Part shown: positions 53,901-58,519 of the stretch, piece by piece
How the letters are laid out: each line of letters opens with the position of its first letter
Position numbering within the stretch: the first letter of the stretch is position 1
From: Cepaea nemoralis
Taxonomy: Eukaryota; Mollusca; Gastropoda; Stylommatophora; Helicidae
NCBI GenBank assembly: GCA_014155875.1
Contig: JACEFZ010013530.1
Coordinates: forward strand, 786,551 to 850,550
DNA: 64,000 bases
Direction of reading: 5' to 3'
Position numbers and translations under genes: made by a program
Notes under the pieces: model-generated
The model's input: the letters and a program-made list of their open reading frames with translations, nothing else
Told to the model about the DNA's origin: nothing
The model's database searches: none

Positions 53901-56480
53901 TGTTGCCTATAAAACAGAAAAAGACCATGTGTTGCCGGGGCCCATAAGGGAAGCAAAGAATAGCAACACTGTAGCCTACCACGCATGTCGTAAGAGGCGA
54001 CTAAGGACGCTTGATGGTTCCGTCGCCCTGCTACTGAGTGAGTGCGTGGCGCGACACTGAGCTGTGGGTTTCGTGTAAAATGCTTTTGAATCTGCCCGAG
54101 GTTGTTTGGAAGGTGACTGCATGTTCAGAGCGATGGCAGATGGCTATGTCCCAGAGTTGACCGGTTTTTGCTTTATGCAGAAATGCGTGACTGCTGGGCT
54201 TCTGGTTGACTGCCACTGCCATCGACGATGAACTGTATTTCGTGGACTGTGTGGGTGAACATCTAGGAAACATCCAGATGGGAAAATGACTGCCGATTCC
54301 ATCAGAGATGAACTGGATGTTTCATGGGGGACTATTGTGTTGACATTCTGGCGGCGGCATTATGCACAGTGTATCTGTGCGGGCTGTTGTTTGTCGAGAC
54401 TCCTGTCTTTTCCACTTTTCACATTGGGCAGTGGGGAGCGTTTTGTGTGATATTCTCTGGCACAGGAACAGAGCATAATGGGGACGACCCATTGCTGTGA
54501 AGTTGGAACTGCGACTAACTAACAGCAAAAGACCACACACTACTGTTCTCCTCTTTCTTCCATATATTCATTAGCCCTGAGGTTATTGTCCCATTTACAG
54601 TGGTGGCTTAGTGATTGGTGTGTTTACTTACCTGGCCAGTGATCATGGTTTGATCACCAGCAGTGGAGGTCAGCATGGCCGAATGAATAAGAACGCTTGT
54701 TCTTAAACATCCGGTGTGCTGATGCTGAGGTAGCTGGTTCAACCCTTATACCAGTCAGTTGGACTTAAATGTTGCCTTCTCGTCCTTGACTTGGGGACGT
54801 AAATTAAAAGTGCTCCTGAAGTCGGAGTGGGTTCACCTGATGGCGAGAGACACTGGTAATAAGGAAAGCTAATCCACACTCAAAATTCAATCCAGTGCTA
54901 TTACATGTAGTATCTATGTACTACAAGTTCAAAGCAAGTCAGCGCCATTAAAAAATAAACATCACCAGCAATAGCAGGATTTCTGCTGCCCTGTACAGCT
55001 CAAGGGATCATATCTAACTTCTGCCCAGTACAGCTCAAGGGATCTAACTTCTGCCCAGTACAGCTCAAGGGATCATATCTAACTTCTGCCCAGTACAGCT
55101 CAAGGGATCATATCTAACTTCTGCCCAGTACAGCTCAAGGGATCATATCTAACTTCTGCCCAGTACAGCTCAAGGGATCATATCTAACTTCTGCCCAGTA
55201 CAGCTCAAGGGATCATATCTAACTTCTGCCCAGTACAGCTCAAGGGATCATATCTAACTTCTGCCCAGTACAGCTCAAGGGATCTAACTTCTGCCCAGTA
55301 CAGCTCAAGGGATCATATCTAACTTCTGCCCAGTACAGCTCAAGGGATCTAACTTCTGCCCAGTACAGCTCAAGGGATCATATCTAACTTCTGCCCAGTA
55401 CAGCTCAAGGGATCATATCTAACTTCTGCCCAGTACAGCTCAAGGGATCATGTCTAACTTCTGCCCAGTACAGCTCAAGGGATCATATCTAACTTCTGCC
55501 CAGTACAGCTCAAGGATCATATCTAACTTCTGCCCAGTACAGCTCAAGGGATCATATCTAACTTCTGCCCAGTACAGCTCAAGGGATCTAACTTCTGCCC
55601 AGTACAGCTCAAGGGATCATATCTAACTTCTGCCCAGTACAGCTCAAGGGATCTAACTTCTGCCCAGTACAGCTCAAGGGATCATATCTAACTTCTGCCC
55701 AGTACAGCTCAAGGGATCATATCTAACTTCTGCCCAGTACAGCTCAAGGGATCATGTCTAACTTCTGCCCAGTACAGCTCAAGGGATCATATCTAACTTC
55801 TGCCCAGTACAGCTCAAGGGATCATATCTAACTTCTGCCCAGTACAGCTCAAGGGATCATATCTAACTTCTGCCCAGTACAGCTCAAGGGATCATATCTA
55901 ACTTCTGCCCAGTACAGCTCAAGGGATCGTATCTAACTTCTGCCAGTACAGCTCAAGGGATCATATCTAACTTCTGCCAGTACAGCTCAAGGGATCATAT
56001 CTAACTTCTGCCCAGTACAGCTCAAGGGATCATATCTAACTTCTGCCCAGTACAGCTCAAGGGATCATATCTAACTTCTGCCCAGTACAGCTCAAGGGAT
56101 CATATCTAACTTCTGCCCAGTACAGCTCAAGGGATCATATCTAACTTCGTAAATAGGAGTTGGATAATTTTCAGACCTTTCTGGAAACAGAAGGAAAGGA
56201 AGACCTAAAAAGGTGTCAAACCACCCATGGAAATATCTGCATGCGATAAAGTTTTCTGAAAACAAAACATTATTATAATCAATGAGGAACGAGAGTAATT
56301 TACACATCTGAGGCAGCATTACAATCTGCCACTTGAAATTATGTTTTTGTCATGTCATTTTCAAAGATATATATTCATGAAGGTAAACAAATATAATGGT
56401 CATAAATTATATTTATGTGGTTCTCACCATCTGATTCTTCGCCATCATCAAACCCTGAATATTTAACAGTACCACGTGAC
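17839..56480 (-). CDS. RAD51AP1: RAD51-associated protein 1-like gene, seven exons visible
   Basis: Coding exons in transcript order: 56480-56428, 51159-51003, 47276-47167, 43492-43175, 35274-35047, 21304-21143, 17960-17839. All joins are GT-AG and keep one frame (intron phases 1,2,1,1,1,1), giving about 382 residues plus a missing first exon. RAD51AP1 binds DNA and RAD51 and stimulates D-loop formation in homologous recombination in the nucleus. Family hallmarks appear in the right order: an N-terminal VKYSGFDDGEESDDDF block, a KIYERELQEALELSL helix, an acidic then lysine-rich middle, a WKPP motif (WVPP in vertebrates, reported to contact DMC1), and the C-terminal RAD51-binding block LRLGLSR..RVKPLHP just before the stop. 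Length is close to the vertebrate protein (about 335-350). The initiating exon was not found within the window. Confidence 0.9.
17961..18439. other. RAD51AP1 intron sequence
   Basis: AT-rich intron with no repeat recognised. CAATCAGGTTCCGTCTCC near 18178 resembles the RTE-type 3'-end sequence near 46640. Confidence 0.4.
18440..19000. repeat. 31/33-bp minisatellite, intron of RAD51AP1
   Basis: The unit is TGTCCTGAATGTCCTATGTT plus TTCATGCA with or without CA, about 17 copies. The two unit lengths alternate, and a block of about 220 bp is itself repeated, which suggests a higher-order duplication. Confidence 0.9.
19465..19565 (+). repeat. SINE core fused to LINE tail
   Basis: GGGGTTGATAGCAACATCCT then GTAAAAGAC joins sequence like the 3' end of the second I-group LINE (GGACCGCTGAGTGAAC). 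It ends in (GTTC)n. A reverse copy is at 20037-20180. Confidence 0.6.
19930..20028 (+). mobile_element. LINE endonuclease N-terminus fragment
   Basis: The plus reading VLWTCNVCTLMQVGKLQNIR matches the start of APE-type LINE endonucleases (TWNVRTLxQxGKLEN). About 100 bp. Confidence 0.6.
20037..20180 (-). repeat. SINE core with 3' tail of the second I-group LINE
   Basis: The minus strand starts with ATGGGGGGTTGATAGCAATG and TCCTGTAAAAGAC, then runs into the LINE 3' end also seen at 9883-9960 (GACCACTAAGTGAA). It is a chimeric non-autonomous element. Confidence 0.6.
20228..20520 (+). repeat. Diverged LINE 3' UTR copy
   Basis: It resembles the LINE A 3' UTR (26290-26560): TGAAGCTTCCTTGACTGG, CCCTGCCTTCAGTTC, then AGGAGGGCTAACATGGTCAC and an A-rich tail. 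It is older than copies A-C. Confidence 0.6.
20560..21165. repeat. 91-bp tandem repeat that includes an exon end and splice donor
   Basis: There are about seven copies, and spacings near the exon are exactly 91 bp (donor sites near 20960, 21051, 21142). Each minus-strand unit includes CTCCCAGTGGAAACCCCCAT followed by GTGAGT or GTAAGT, the same as the last coding bases and donor of exon f. The copy near 20870 is damaged. Confidence 0.85.
21143..21304 (-). CDS. RAD51AP1: RAD51AP1 exon f, WKPP motif
   Basis: This 162-nt Ser/Thr-rich exon ends in SLVSQWKPP, the counterpart of the vertebrate WVPP motif. The acceptor is TATCTCTACAG and the donor is the consensus GTAAGT. The final 20 or so coding bases and the donor are the last copy of a 91-bp tandem array that extends into the intron (20560-21165). 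Confidence 0.9.
21412..21825. repeat. 55-bp minisatellite, left block
   Basis: The unit contains GTGAATGTGTCAACATGCTT, CAATATGAGAACACTAAAG and ATACACGTGTAGCTAT. About 7.5 copies. The array is cut by LINE copy A and resumes at 26591. Confidence 0.93.
21826..21972 (+). ncRNA. HDV-like ribozyme candidate, LINE A
   Basis: P1 pairs GCCCCTC (21826-21832) with GAGGGAC (21859-21865), with one C-A mismatch. P2 pairs GTGTGTC with GACACAC (21966-21972). P3 is ACC/GGT around GTGACGA. P4 forms from GTCCC/GGGAC. J4/2 has the candidate catalytic C at 21960 followed by GAAGA, like CGAA in HDV. Total 147 nt, the same as in copies B and C. Confidence 0.7.
21973..22208 (+). repeat. Two-copy 118-bp duplication in LINE A leader
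   Basis: AAACCTGCTGCCTTGTAGG begins at 21973 and again at 22091, and each unit runs to GTGCAACGTAA. Copies B and C carry a single unit. Confidence 0.88.
22215..25935 (+). pseudogene. EN-RT-RNase H polyprotein of LINE A, broken
   Basis: It has the same architecture as copy C (59555). Three lesions are seen: an in-frame 135-bp deletion after SDHRPI (about 23030), with CAA microhomology at the breakpoints, removing the end of the endonuclease; an extra A in the run at about 24066 (GGGAAAAATG against GGGAAAATG) that shifts frame inside RT; and CGA to TGA at 24727-24729. RT FADDLAIW (24263), RNase H TDGSA (25156) and the C-terminal cysteine motif remain readable. It encodes no complete enzyme. 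Confidence 0.92.
25936..26590 (+). repeat. LINE A 3' UTR with terminal module
   Basis: A 500-bp UTR contains two copies of a segment with GGAATATTGCTTGGATAGCA. The 140-bp module (26437-26567) and (GAA)n follow. Homologous UTRs lie at 36652-37351 (minus) and 63416 onward. Confidence 0.85.
26591..27975. repeat. 55-bp minisatellite, right block
   Basis: About 26 copies of the same unit as 21412-21825. A shorter form lacking AAGATACACG appears singly and in a run at 27440-27720, evidence for local spread of the deletion variant. A garbled unit lies near 27045-27075. Confidence 0.93.
27976..28589. other. RAD51AP1 intron, unassigned
   Basis: A direct repeat around GGCC.ACTGTAATAACTCAA (28136 and 28168) and ATC runs are seen. 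No coding feature. Confidence 0.4.
28590..28636. mobile_element. Possible hAT transposon end
   Basis: GATTGAGAACCACTG at 28622-28636 resembles the inverse of the hAT terminal motif CAGTGGTTCTCAA. GCCTAGAA follows as a possible 8-bp target site. No matching left end was found. Confidence 0.35.
28637..29409. other. RAD51AP1 intron, unassigned
   Basis: Nothing is recognised beyond a doubled GTTGATAATATCC at about 28796-28830. Confidence 0.4.
29410..29736 (-). repeat. tRNA-derived SINE (GAGGTCAGC family), copy 2
   Basis: Same body as 17446-17718 (TGACTTGGGGACGTAAATTA, AAGTACCTCTGAAGTTGG). The head TCAGCATGGCCAAATGGATAAG is at the right end. The A-box and a B-box-like GGTTCAATCCC are readable on the minus strand. 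Confidence 0.82.
29785..29926 (-). repeat. Solo 140-bp module with 14-bp target duplication
   Basis: It is flanked by GAACTCTGGTTTAT at 29771-29784 and 29927-29940. It starts (right side) at CCCCCGGGAAGGTTAACC and ends in AGAAGAAGA. It is an independent retroposition event. Confidence 0.92.
29941..30544. other. RAD51AP1 intron, unassigned
   Basis: AGTTCTGCCAAGGACAAGCC is repeated at about 29979 and 30084 with nearby GATGATGAGATGTG. No gene is recognised. Confidence 0.45.
30545..30850 (-). pseudogene. Penelope-like element GIY-YIG fragment
   Basis: Minus-strand reading near 30835: CEAIYIGRTERQLHCRVSEH, the GIY-YIG endonuclease core (YIG, the conserved R, E-H). After a frameshift near 30720 it continues as VLESGHVVETDSAFRVLF and LLKFAEAIIINLHKPSLC, the usual C-terminal half of this domain in Penelope retroelements. 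No RT is seen. It is an isolated 3' fragment. Confidence 0.75.
30851..30945. repeat. 35-bp tandem repeat, about 2.7 copies
   Basis: The unit is ACTTGCATGTATCATTACAT plus GGTATTGGTGAAC. A diverged single copy lies near 30275. Confidence 0.8.
31011..34979 (-). mobile_element. Complete APE-RT LINE with C-terminal zinc finger
   Basis: It is bounded by a 12-bp target duplication CGTGTCAACATT (30999-31010 and 34980-34991), giving a 3969-bp element on the minus strand, the same sense as RAD51AP1. It comprises about 690 bp of 5' leader, one long ORF and a short 3' UTR ending in GACGGCAAGGTGCCAATG with no A tail. It lies within intron e-f. It differs from the RTE copies and from A-C; its clade was not assigned. 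Confidence 0.92.
31071..34206 (-). pseudogene. APE endonuclease-RT-C2H2 polyprotein, one frameshift
   Basis: Endonuclease: LATWNVRT just upstream of 34206, LQETRLAEEGSLRENNYTFF, LGDFNARVG, then DTDHSLV. RT: NNYRGISLL, FIDLTKAFD, GVKQGCVLAPTLF, FADDAAVTTH, and the YLGSVVNSKL block. The C-terminal part shifts frame near 31480, just after TNTEVLERSG. It continues at 31475-31071 with LRRLRWIGHLRRMDDGRIPK and ends in a C2H2 finger, CTHCERTF with HTRYRH. No in-frame ATG precedes the endonuclease start between the upstream stop (about 34288) and 34206. The frame is otherwise open over 900 codons, so the copy is young. Confidence 0.92.
35047..35274 (-). CDS. RAD51AP1: RAD51AP1 exon e
   Basis: This 228-nt exon encodes DESDFNPDDGSDEDES, a run of Asp and Glu, then a Lys/Arg/Ser-rich part, as in the central acidic-basic region of RAD51AP1. 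The acceptor is CTTTCCACAG and the donor is GTAAGA. A complete LINE starts only 67 bp downstream of the donor, and a 27-bp minisatellite begins about 35 bp upstream of the acceptor. Confidence 0.86.
35310..35990. repeat. 27-bp minisatellite beside RAD51AP1 exon e
   Basis: The unit is GTCTGGGTATACACTAAGTG plus TCTCAAT, about 20 clean copies with looser copies (CTGTTTCAATGTCTGGACATA) at the left edge. Because 27 is a multiple of three, both strands read as nine-residue repeats (MSGYTLSVS on plus). A related loose array is at 41495-41900. Confidence 0.92.
36051..36270 (+). repeat. tRNA-derived SINE with GGTTCGATTCC
   Basis: Target duplication TCCTATCAT (36042-36050 and 36271-36279). A-box-like TGGCGAAGTGGTCAAG and B-box GGTTCGATTCC are present. 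The end is GGGATAAAAACC. Sister of 4093-4327. Confidence 0.88.
36271..36640. other. RAD51AP1 intron, unassigned
   Basis: Nothing is recognised. Confidence 0.4.
37352..41208 (-). pseudogene. EN-RT-RNase H polyprotein of LINE B, broken
   Basis: The frame is open for 1048 codons from 41208 through the endonuclease and all RT blocks. One A is missing in the run at about 38078 (five A against six in copy C), which shifts frame at the start of RNase H. A TAG at 37655-37657 (CAG in copy C) then stops it. The C-terminal CNCGTGKMTAKHLLQECP motif is still readable at about 37530. There is a six-base insertion (RK in MVERKSLNRA) relative to A and C. Confidence 0.92.
41336..41482 (-). ncRNA. HDV-like ribozyme candidate, LINE B
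   Basis: Same 147-nt fold as copies A and C. P1 is intact except for the first pair (C at position 1 in place of G). P3, P2 (GTGTGTC/GACACAC, 41342-41336) and P4 are kept. J4/2 reads CCAAGA in place of CGAAGA, so activity may be reduced. Confidence 0.62.
41495..41900. repeat. Loose 23-27-bp repeat array
   Basis: Repeats of TATCTGGACATACACTGTTT plus GAA and variants, related to the outer units at 35310-35400. It is broken up by the foldback at 41554-41673. Confidence 0.7.
41554..41673. mobile_element. Foldback/MITE with 43-bp inverted arms
   Basis: Left arm 41554-41596 begins ACTGTGCAGTGTTTG. The right arm 41631-41673 is its complement with one mismatch, and the loop is 34 nt. Weaker complementarity extends about 15 bp outward. 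It could be a hairpin MITE or an RNA hairpin. Confidence 0.8.
41901..42735. other. Unassigned, decayed reading frame on minus strand
   Basis: A (TTC)4 run at 41925 could be the tail of a minus-strand LINE. Minus-strand reading to about 42390 is partly open but was not recognised. Confidence 0.35.
42740..43060 (+). mobile_element. RTE endonuclease-RT linker fragment
   Basis: Plus reading: ETFNTDITNKNRFDAFSDLE, then TIGKWMTEDILKVMVKRATK, typical of the region between endonuclease and RT in RTE-like LINEs. One stop interrupts it. Confidence 0.6.
43175..43492 (-). CDS. RAD51AP1: RAD51AP1 exon d
   Basis: This 318-nt exon encodes a low-complexity, Ser/Thr-rich linker ending in a basic patch (RQARKKPRLVD) that may serve as a nuclear localisation signal. 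The acceptor is TATCATCTGCAG and the donor is GTGAGC. This is the least conserved part of the family. The assignment rests on frame continuity with both neighbours. Confidence 0.82.
43978..44085 (-). repeat. LINE-like C-terminal segment with (ATCA)n tail
   Basis: The minus reading ends TLRWLLGMGTVRLWECPECC then DVGS and a TAA, followed immediately by (ATCA)n. The same segment is at 5438-5520. Confidence 0.5.
44086..44952. other. RAD51AP1 intron, unassigned
   Basis: A reversed B-box-like GGGATTCAAACC at 44543 may mark an old SINE. Nothing else is recognised. Confidence 0.4.
44957..45775. mobile_element. piggyBac-type MITE with TTAA target site
   Basis: TTAA flanks both ends (44953-44956 and 45776-45779). 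The terminal inverted repeats are CCCTTTACAGGGCAGA and TCTGCCCTGTAAAGGG. No transposase is present. Without the nested module and its duplication the element is about 670 bp. The TTAA target and CCC start are the piggyBac superfamily signature. Confidence 0.88.
45539..45676 (-). repeat. Solo 140-bp module nested in the MITE
   Basis: Target duplication TATGATGATTT (45528-45538 and 45677-45687). It starts at GCCGGGAAGGTTAACC (right) and ends in CGAAGAAGAAG. It is younger than the MITE. Confidence 0.92.
45785..46672 (+). mobile_element. RTE-type LINE 3' half, decayed
   Basis: QCGFRRN near 45824, LLYGAEAWTLNK near 46260, WKKTQSNAEVLEKLG at 46360, then KRRQVKYFGHVKRHDTLIKT (about 46430) and GKRARGRQRYKWEDNIKR. 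The YADD block is lost to deletion. It ends in (TGAT)n at 46658. Confidence 0.78.
46800..47108 (-). repeat. tRNA-derived SINE (GAGGTCAGC family), copy 3
   Basis: Minus-strand head GAGGTCGGTGTGGCTGAGAG at the right. The body has CTTGACTTGGAGGCGTAAAT and CAAGTACTTCTGAAGTCGC. It has an altered head of about 60 bp and ends 59 bp from RAD51AP1 exon c. Confidence 0.75.
47167..47276 (-). CDS. RAD51AP1: RAD51AP1 exon c
   Basis: This 110-nt exon encodes KRAPLSEKIYERELQEALEL and SLVETGQSQD. This is the short conserved helix of the family (KLYQRDLEVALALS in human), which resembles a SUMO- or ubiquitin-interacting motif. The acceptor is TCTCCCCCAG and the donor is GTAATA. Confidence 0.9.
47277..49229. 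other. RAD51AP1 intron, unassigned
   Basis: AT-rich with poly(T) at 48070. No ORF or repeat is recognised. Confidence 0.45.
49272..50452. repeat. 62-bp minisatellite, about 19 copies
   Basis: The unit contains GGAAAGACATGGCAGGAACA, AAAGACAGTAACAGCTGGGA and GAGTTTGGCATGGGATGGCTA. It is very homogeneous: a T/C difference (GTTTGG or GTCTGG) is the main variant, and GTCTGG units cluster at 49500-49940. Confidence 0.95.
50604..50746 (+). repeat. Solo 140-bp module
   Basis: Target duplication AAATGGGTTAC (50593-50603 and 50747-50757). It starts CCCGGGAAGGTTAACC and ends (GAA)n. Confidence 0.92.
51003..51159 (-). CDS. RAD51AP1: RAD51AP1 exon b
   Basis: This 157-nt exon opens with DDFAVSSHPPKKHKSSKTDD, which continues the acidic N-terminal block into a lysine/serine-rich stretch, the position of the N-terminal DNA-binding region. 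The acceptor is ATTTCTCAG and the donor is GTATTG, a weaker donor than the others. It ends in phase 2 (AG, completed by C of the next exon). Confidence 0.85.
51160..51504. other. RAD51AP1 intron, unassigned
   Basis: Nothing is recognised. Confidence 0.4.
51505..51960. repeat. GC-rich foldback element
   Basis: The inner hairpin pairs 51671-51701 (TGCCTCAAGGCC start) with 51716-51746 (GGCCTTGAGGCA end): 31-nt arms with a few mismatches and a 14-nt loop. Weaker complementarity continues outward. A perfect B-box GGTTCGAATCC lies at 51919-51929. Class unknown. Confidence 0.55.
51970..52205. repeat. 53-bp tandem repeat, about 4 copies
   Basis: The unit contains TACTCTGACAGCTAACCATG and TTACATGATCATCCGTGACC. 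Confidence 0.85.
52267..53503 (+). mobile_element. mariner transposon, full length, dead
   Basis: Terminal inverted repeats AGGGGCGTTCATTTGAAATC (52267) and its complement ending at 53503 (about 25 bp, few mismatches), with TA-rich flanks (TAA on each side). Size about 1.24 kb, usual for mariner. Confidence 0.9.
52420..53450 (+). pseudogene. mariner transposase, multiply broken
   Basis: Recognisable in shifting frames: the N-terminal FLSFEGCRPVDIHRRI helix-turn-helix region, VTNWAWMFRKGRQFTTN, GVILLHDNARPHVA with the second catalytic aspartate (about 53090), and the YSPxLSPCxFHLFGPLK block (about 53180). There the third catalytic aspartate reads TAT (Tyr). There are many stops and frameshifts. 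Confidence 0.88.
53504..54596. other. Unassigned intron stretch with a possible old repeat
   Basis: CGTAAGAGGCGACTAA near 53988 resembles a motif found in invertebrate repeats. GATGAACTG occurs twice near 54225 and 54308. No coding feature. Confidence 0.35.
54597..54945 (+). repeat. Tandem tRNA heads plus SINE (GAGGTCAGC family), copy 4
   Basis: A tRNA-like segment at 54600-54665 has TGGCTTAGTGATTGG and GGTTTGATCACC as A and B boxes. It is followed by the SINE head GAGGTCAGCATGGCCGAATG (54667) and body to about 54945. It may be a dimeric head or two insertions. Confidence 0.7.
54996..56150. repeat. 35-bp minisatellite, about 33 copies
   Basis: The unit is ATCATATCTAACTTCTGCCC plus AGTACAGCTCAAGGG. 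A 30-bp form lacking ATATC recurs at several spaced positions. It ends about 280 bp from RAD51AP1 exon a. Confidence 0.95.
56428..56480 (-). CDS. RAD51AP1: RAD51AP1 exon a (second coding exon?)
   Basis: This 53-nt exon encodes SRGTVKYSGFDDGEESD. The acceptor is CTTGTTTCAG and the donor is GTGAGA. It corresponds to the conserved N-terminal VNYSxFD block of the family. It starts one base into a codon boundary (G then TCA), so an upstream exon with the initiator ATG is required. Confidence 0.85.
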
Positions 56481-56567
56481 CTGAAACAAGAGAAGATTCA
56501 TTAGCAGTGTTTTGGAGAGAGAAAACAAAACAAGGATATTCAGATGTAAAAGACCCATTTAGACATA

Positions 56568-56802
56568 CTGGACATATGGTGTTAGCCCCTTACTTTTATA
56601 GACCAATTGGGACCCAGGGCTAAAGAGTAGTACACCAGTCGCCTTGACTACCAAAGAGTGGTCACTCATAGGCTGGGTCAACCAGGGAACCCAAGTGAAC
56701 TATATACATCTGCCTCCATGCAATGTTCAAACCCATGACTACAGGACTGGCAGGCAAGTCCCTCTACTGCGACAAGGTGGAGACACGACAGAGGGGATGG
56801 TG
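56568..56802 (-). repeat. Repeat with LINE-leader-like end
   Basis: From about 56800 the minus strand reads CCCCTCTGTCGTGTCTCCAC then CTTGTCGCAGTAGAGGGAC, like the P1-P2-P3-P1' half of the LINE leaders. No partner for P2 follows. It ends in CCATATGTCC at 56568; a similar end is near 13365. Confidence 0.5.
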
Positions 56803-57103
56803 TCACTAGAATTGATATTTAAAAGCATGGCAGCACATTGTTAATTGTGCCGCTGTCACTATTTTACTTTGTTCTCATAACTGAGACACAGAATAGCTTT
56901 CCATTCTTTTTTAAGTGCTTGCTGAGTACATTTTCAATGTGTGCTTTACTTAAGCTTCCAACGTGGCCTGCTATGTCCACACTTCCTCCATGTGAAATGA
57001 AAATGTAACATTTGCAGATTTTACACTCTACTTCGGGGTCACTTCTTCCTGGTTTTATGAATGAATATATTTTCTTATTGTCTTAATGTTTATTGAATGA
57101 AAC
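56803..57103. other. Unassigned
   Basis: No feature. The missing first coding exon of RAD51AP1 was looked for here and not found. Confidence 0.35.
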
Positions 57104-57338
57104 CTGCTCTGTGGCGAAGCAGTTACAGACACAATTCATAATCCCGCATTCTAAACACAGCTATGGGCGATTTGGAAGCAGATGCCTTGTGTTGGTATTT
57201 TACACAATGGTATGAGTGCCAGTCATTCAAAAAGCAATGGCAAACTACTGAACGTAAACTGCCAAGAAATCACAAACAGCCAAACAATGCTGGGGTTAAC
57301 TGCAACGTCCTGTAAAGGATATTCATCAAACTTTAAAC
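57104..57338 (+). repeat. SINE of the GTCCTGTAAAGGATA family
   Basis: Target duplication TTATTGAATGAAAC (57090-57103 and 57339-57352). Body as in 2704-2955. Head contains TGTGGCGAAGCAGTTACAG. Confidence 0.88.
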
Positions 57339-57356
57339 TTATTGAATGAAACTTTC

Positions 57357-58077
57357 CTGAGGAAGGCTAACCTCATAAAAAAATGCCCGCTGAAGTCGGA
57401 AGTGCCAGCCTACGGGCGGCAAAATAAAAATGGCACTACGCAATTACGTCCGAGTGAAATGTCTTTCATGCCCGGAAAAACTCTAACTAGTCTTCCCTCA
57501 TGCTAGGAAAATCTACTTAGTTTCCGAATGACGCTCTTGTTCGGAACAGCTCTGACTAGGTAGTTTTCCGAATGTCCGTCGTGCCTGGAACAGCTCTGAT
57601 GGGCACAGCGACAAAGCACACGTCCGAAACGAAAACTCGCTGAGTGGATACTGTCTGCAGACCAGTCTGGTTTGTGCGGGAACGGCCCGGGGCAAACGAA
57701 ATGCCCAATATATTGAAGTGAGGATGTAAAGCAGCCATAAGCACGACATGACGATTCCCTCGGTGAGCCCAGCACCAGGGCGCTACGTGTCGGCCCTGCA
57801 TTTATGGAAGCCACCCTGGATGGCGGAAAATGCTATGGACTGCCCCTGCCTTACCTTGAGGGATGATCAAAGTCTTCGACTGTTCTAACTTGACCAGCTG
57901 GCATGTGGACGGTACCACAAAAGTGAGAGTCTCCCAGGAATGCTAACCTGATCAAAACAGCATGCTAAAAGTCGGATGTGTTGGCCTGAGGGTTTCGGCT
58001 CAAGGGTGCCTAACTAGACACACCGCAATCACATCTGAAAAAACACTCCGGATGAACGCAAAGAAGAAGAAGAAGAA
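57357..58077 (+). mobile_element. LINE 3'-UTR-derived element, two modules
   Basis: Target duplication GAATGAAACTTTC (57344-57356 and 58078-58090). It begins at GAGGAAGGCTAACC, the same position as the solo modules, and ends with a second module (57936-58060) and (AAG)n. The middle matches the LINE A 3' UTR. It inserted in the 3' target duplication of the preceding SINE. Confidence 0.85.
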
Positions 58078-58090
58078 GAATGAAACTTTC

Positions 58091-58519
58091 TTTTGGGATT
58101 TTTAAATCCGTTAATACAATCATAAAAATATATCCAATATTATCATGTCAACCAACACAGAGATCAAGTTGATAAATGCTTAGAGTTTACAGCTAATTTT
58201 GAACATGTCACAAAAGGCAGAATCCGACTATCCATACTAACCATAGCTAAAATGAATTAGAAACTATTGCATTTGCTTGCATGGGCATTTGAAGTTTTCA
58301 AATTAAACAGTTCTGGAGATGTTCAGGAGAAGATCTAAGCACCTATGGACTTGTACAGAGTACGATGATAACAATCTTCACTAACAGGAATAGAAAAATC
58401 CAGGCACCCGGTTGTCATAGCACCTGAAAATTTTTACCTGGCGTCAGAATGTTCAAATTCAATTCTAGAAATAATTTGTATTTCGAGTCCTCTTTTAGAA
58501 ATGTCCATCACAATCGTTA
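58091..58519. other. Unassigned
   Basis: Nothing is recognised. Confidence 0.4.
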
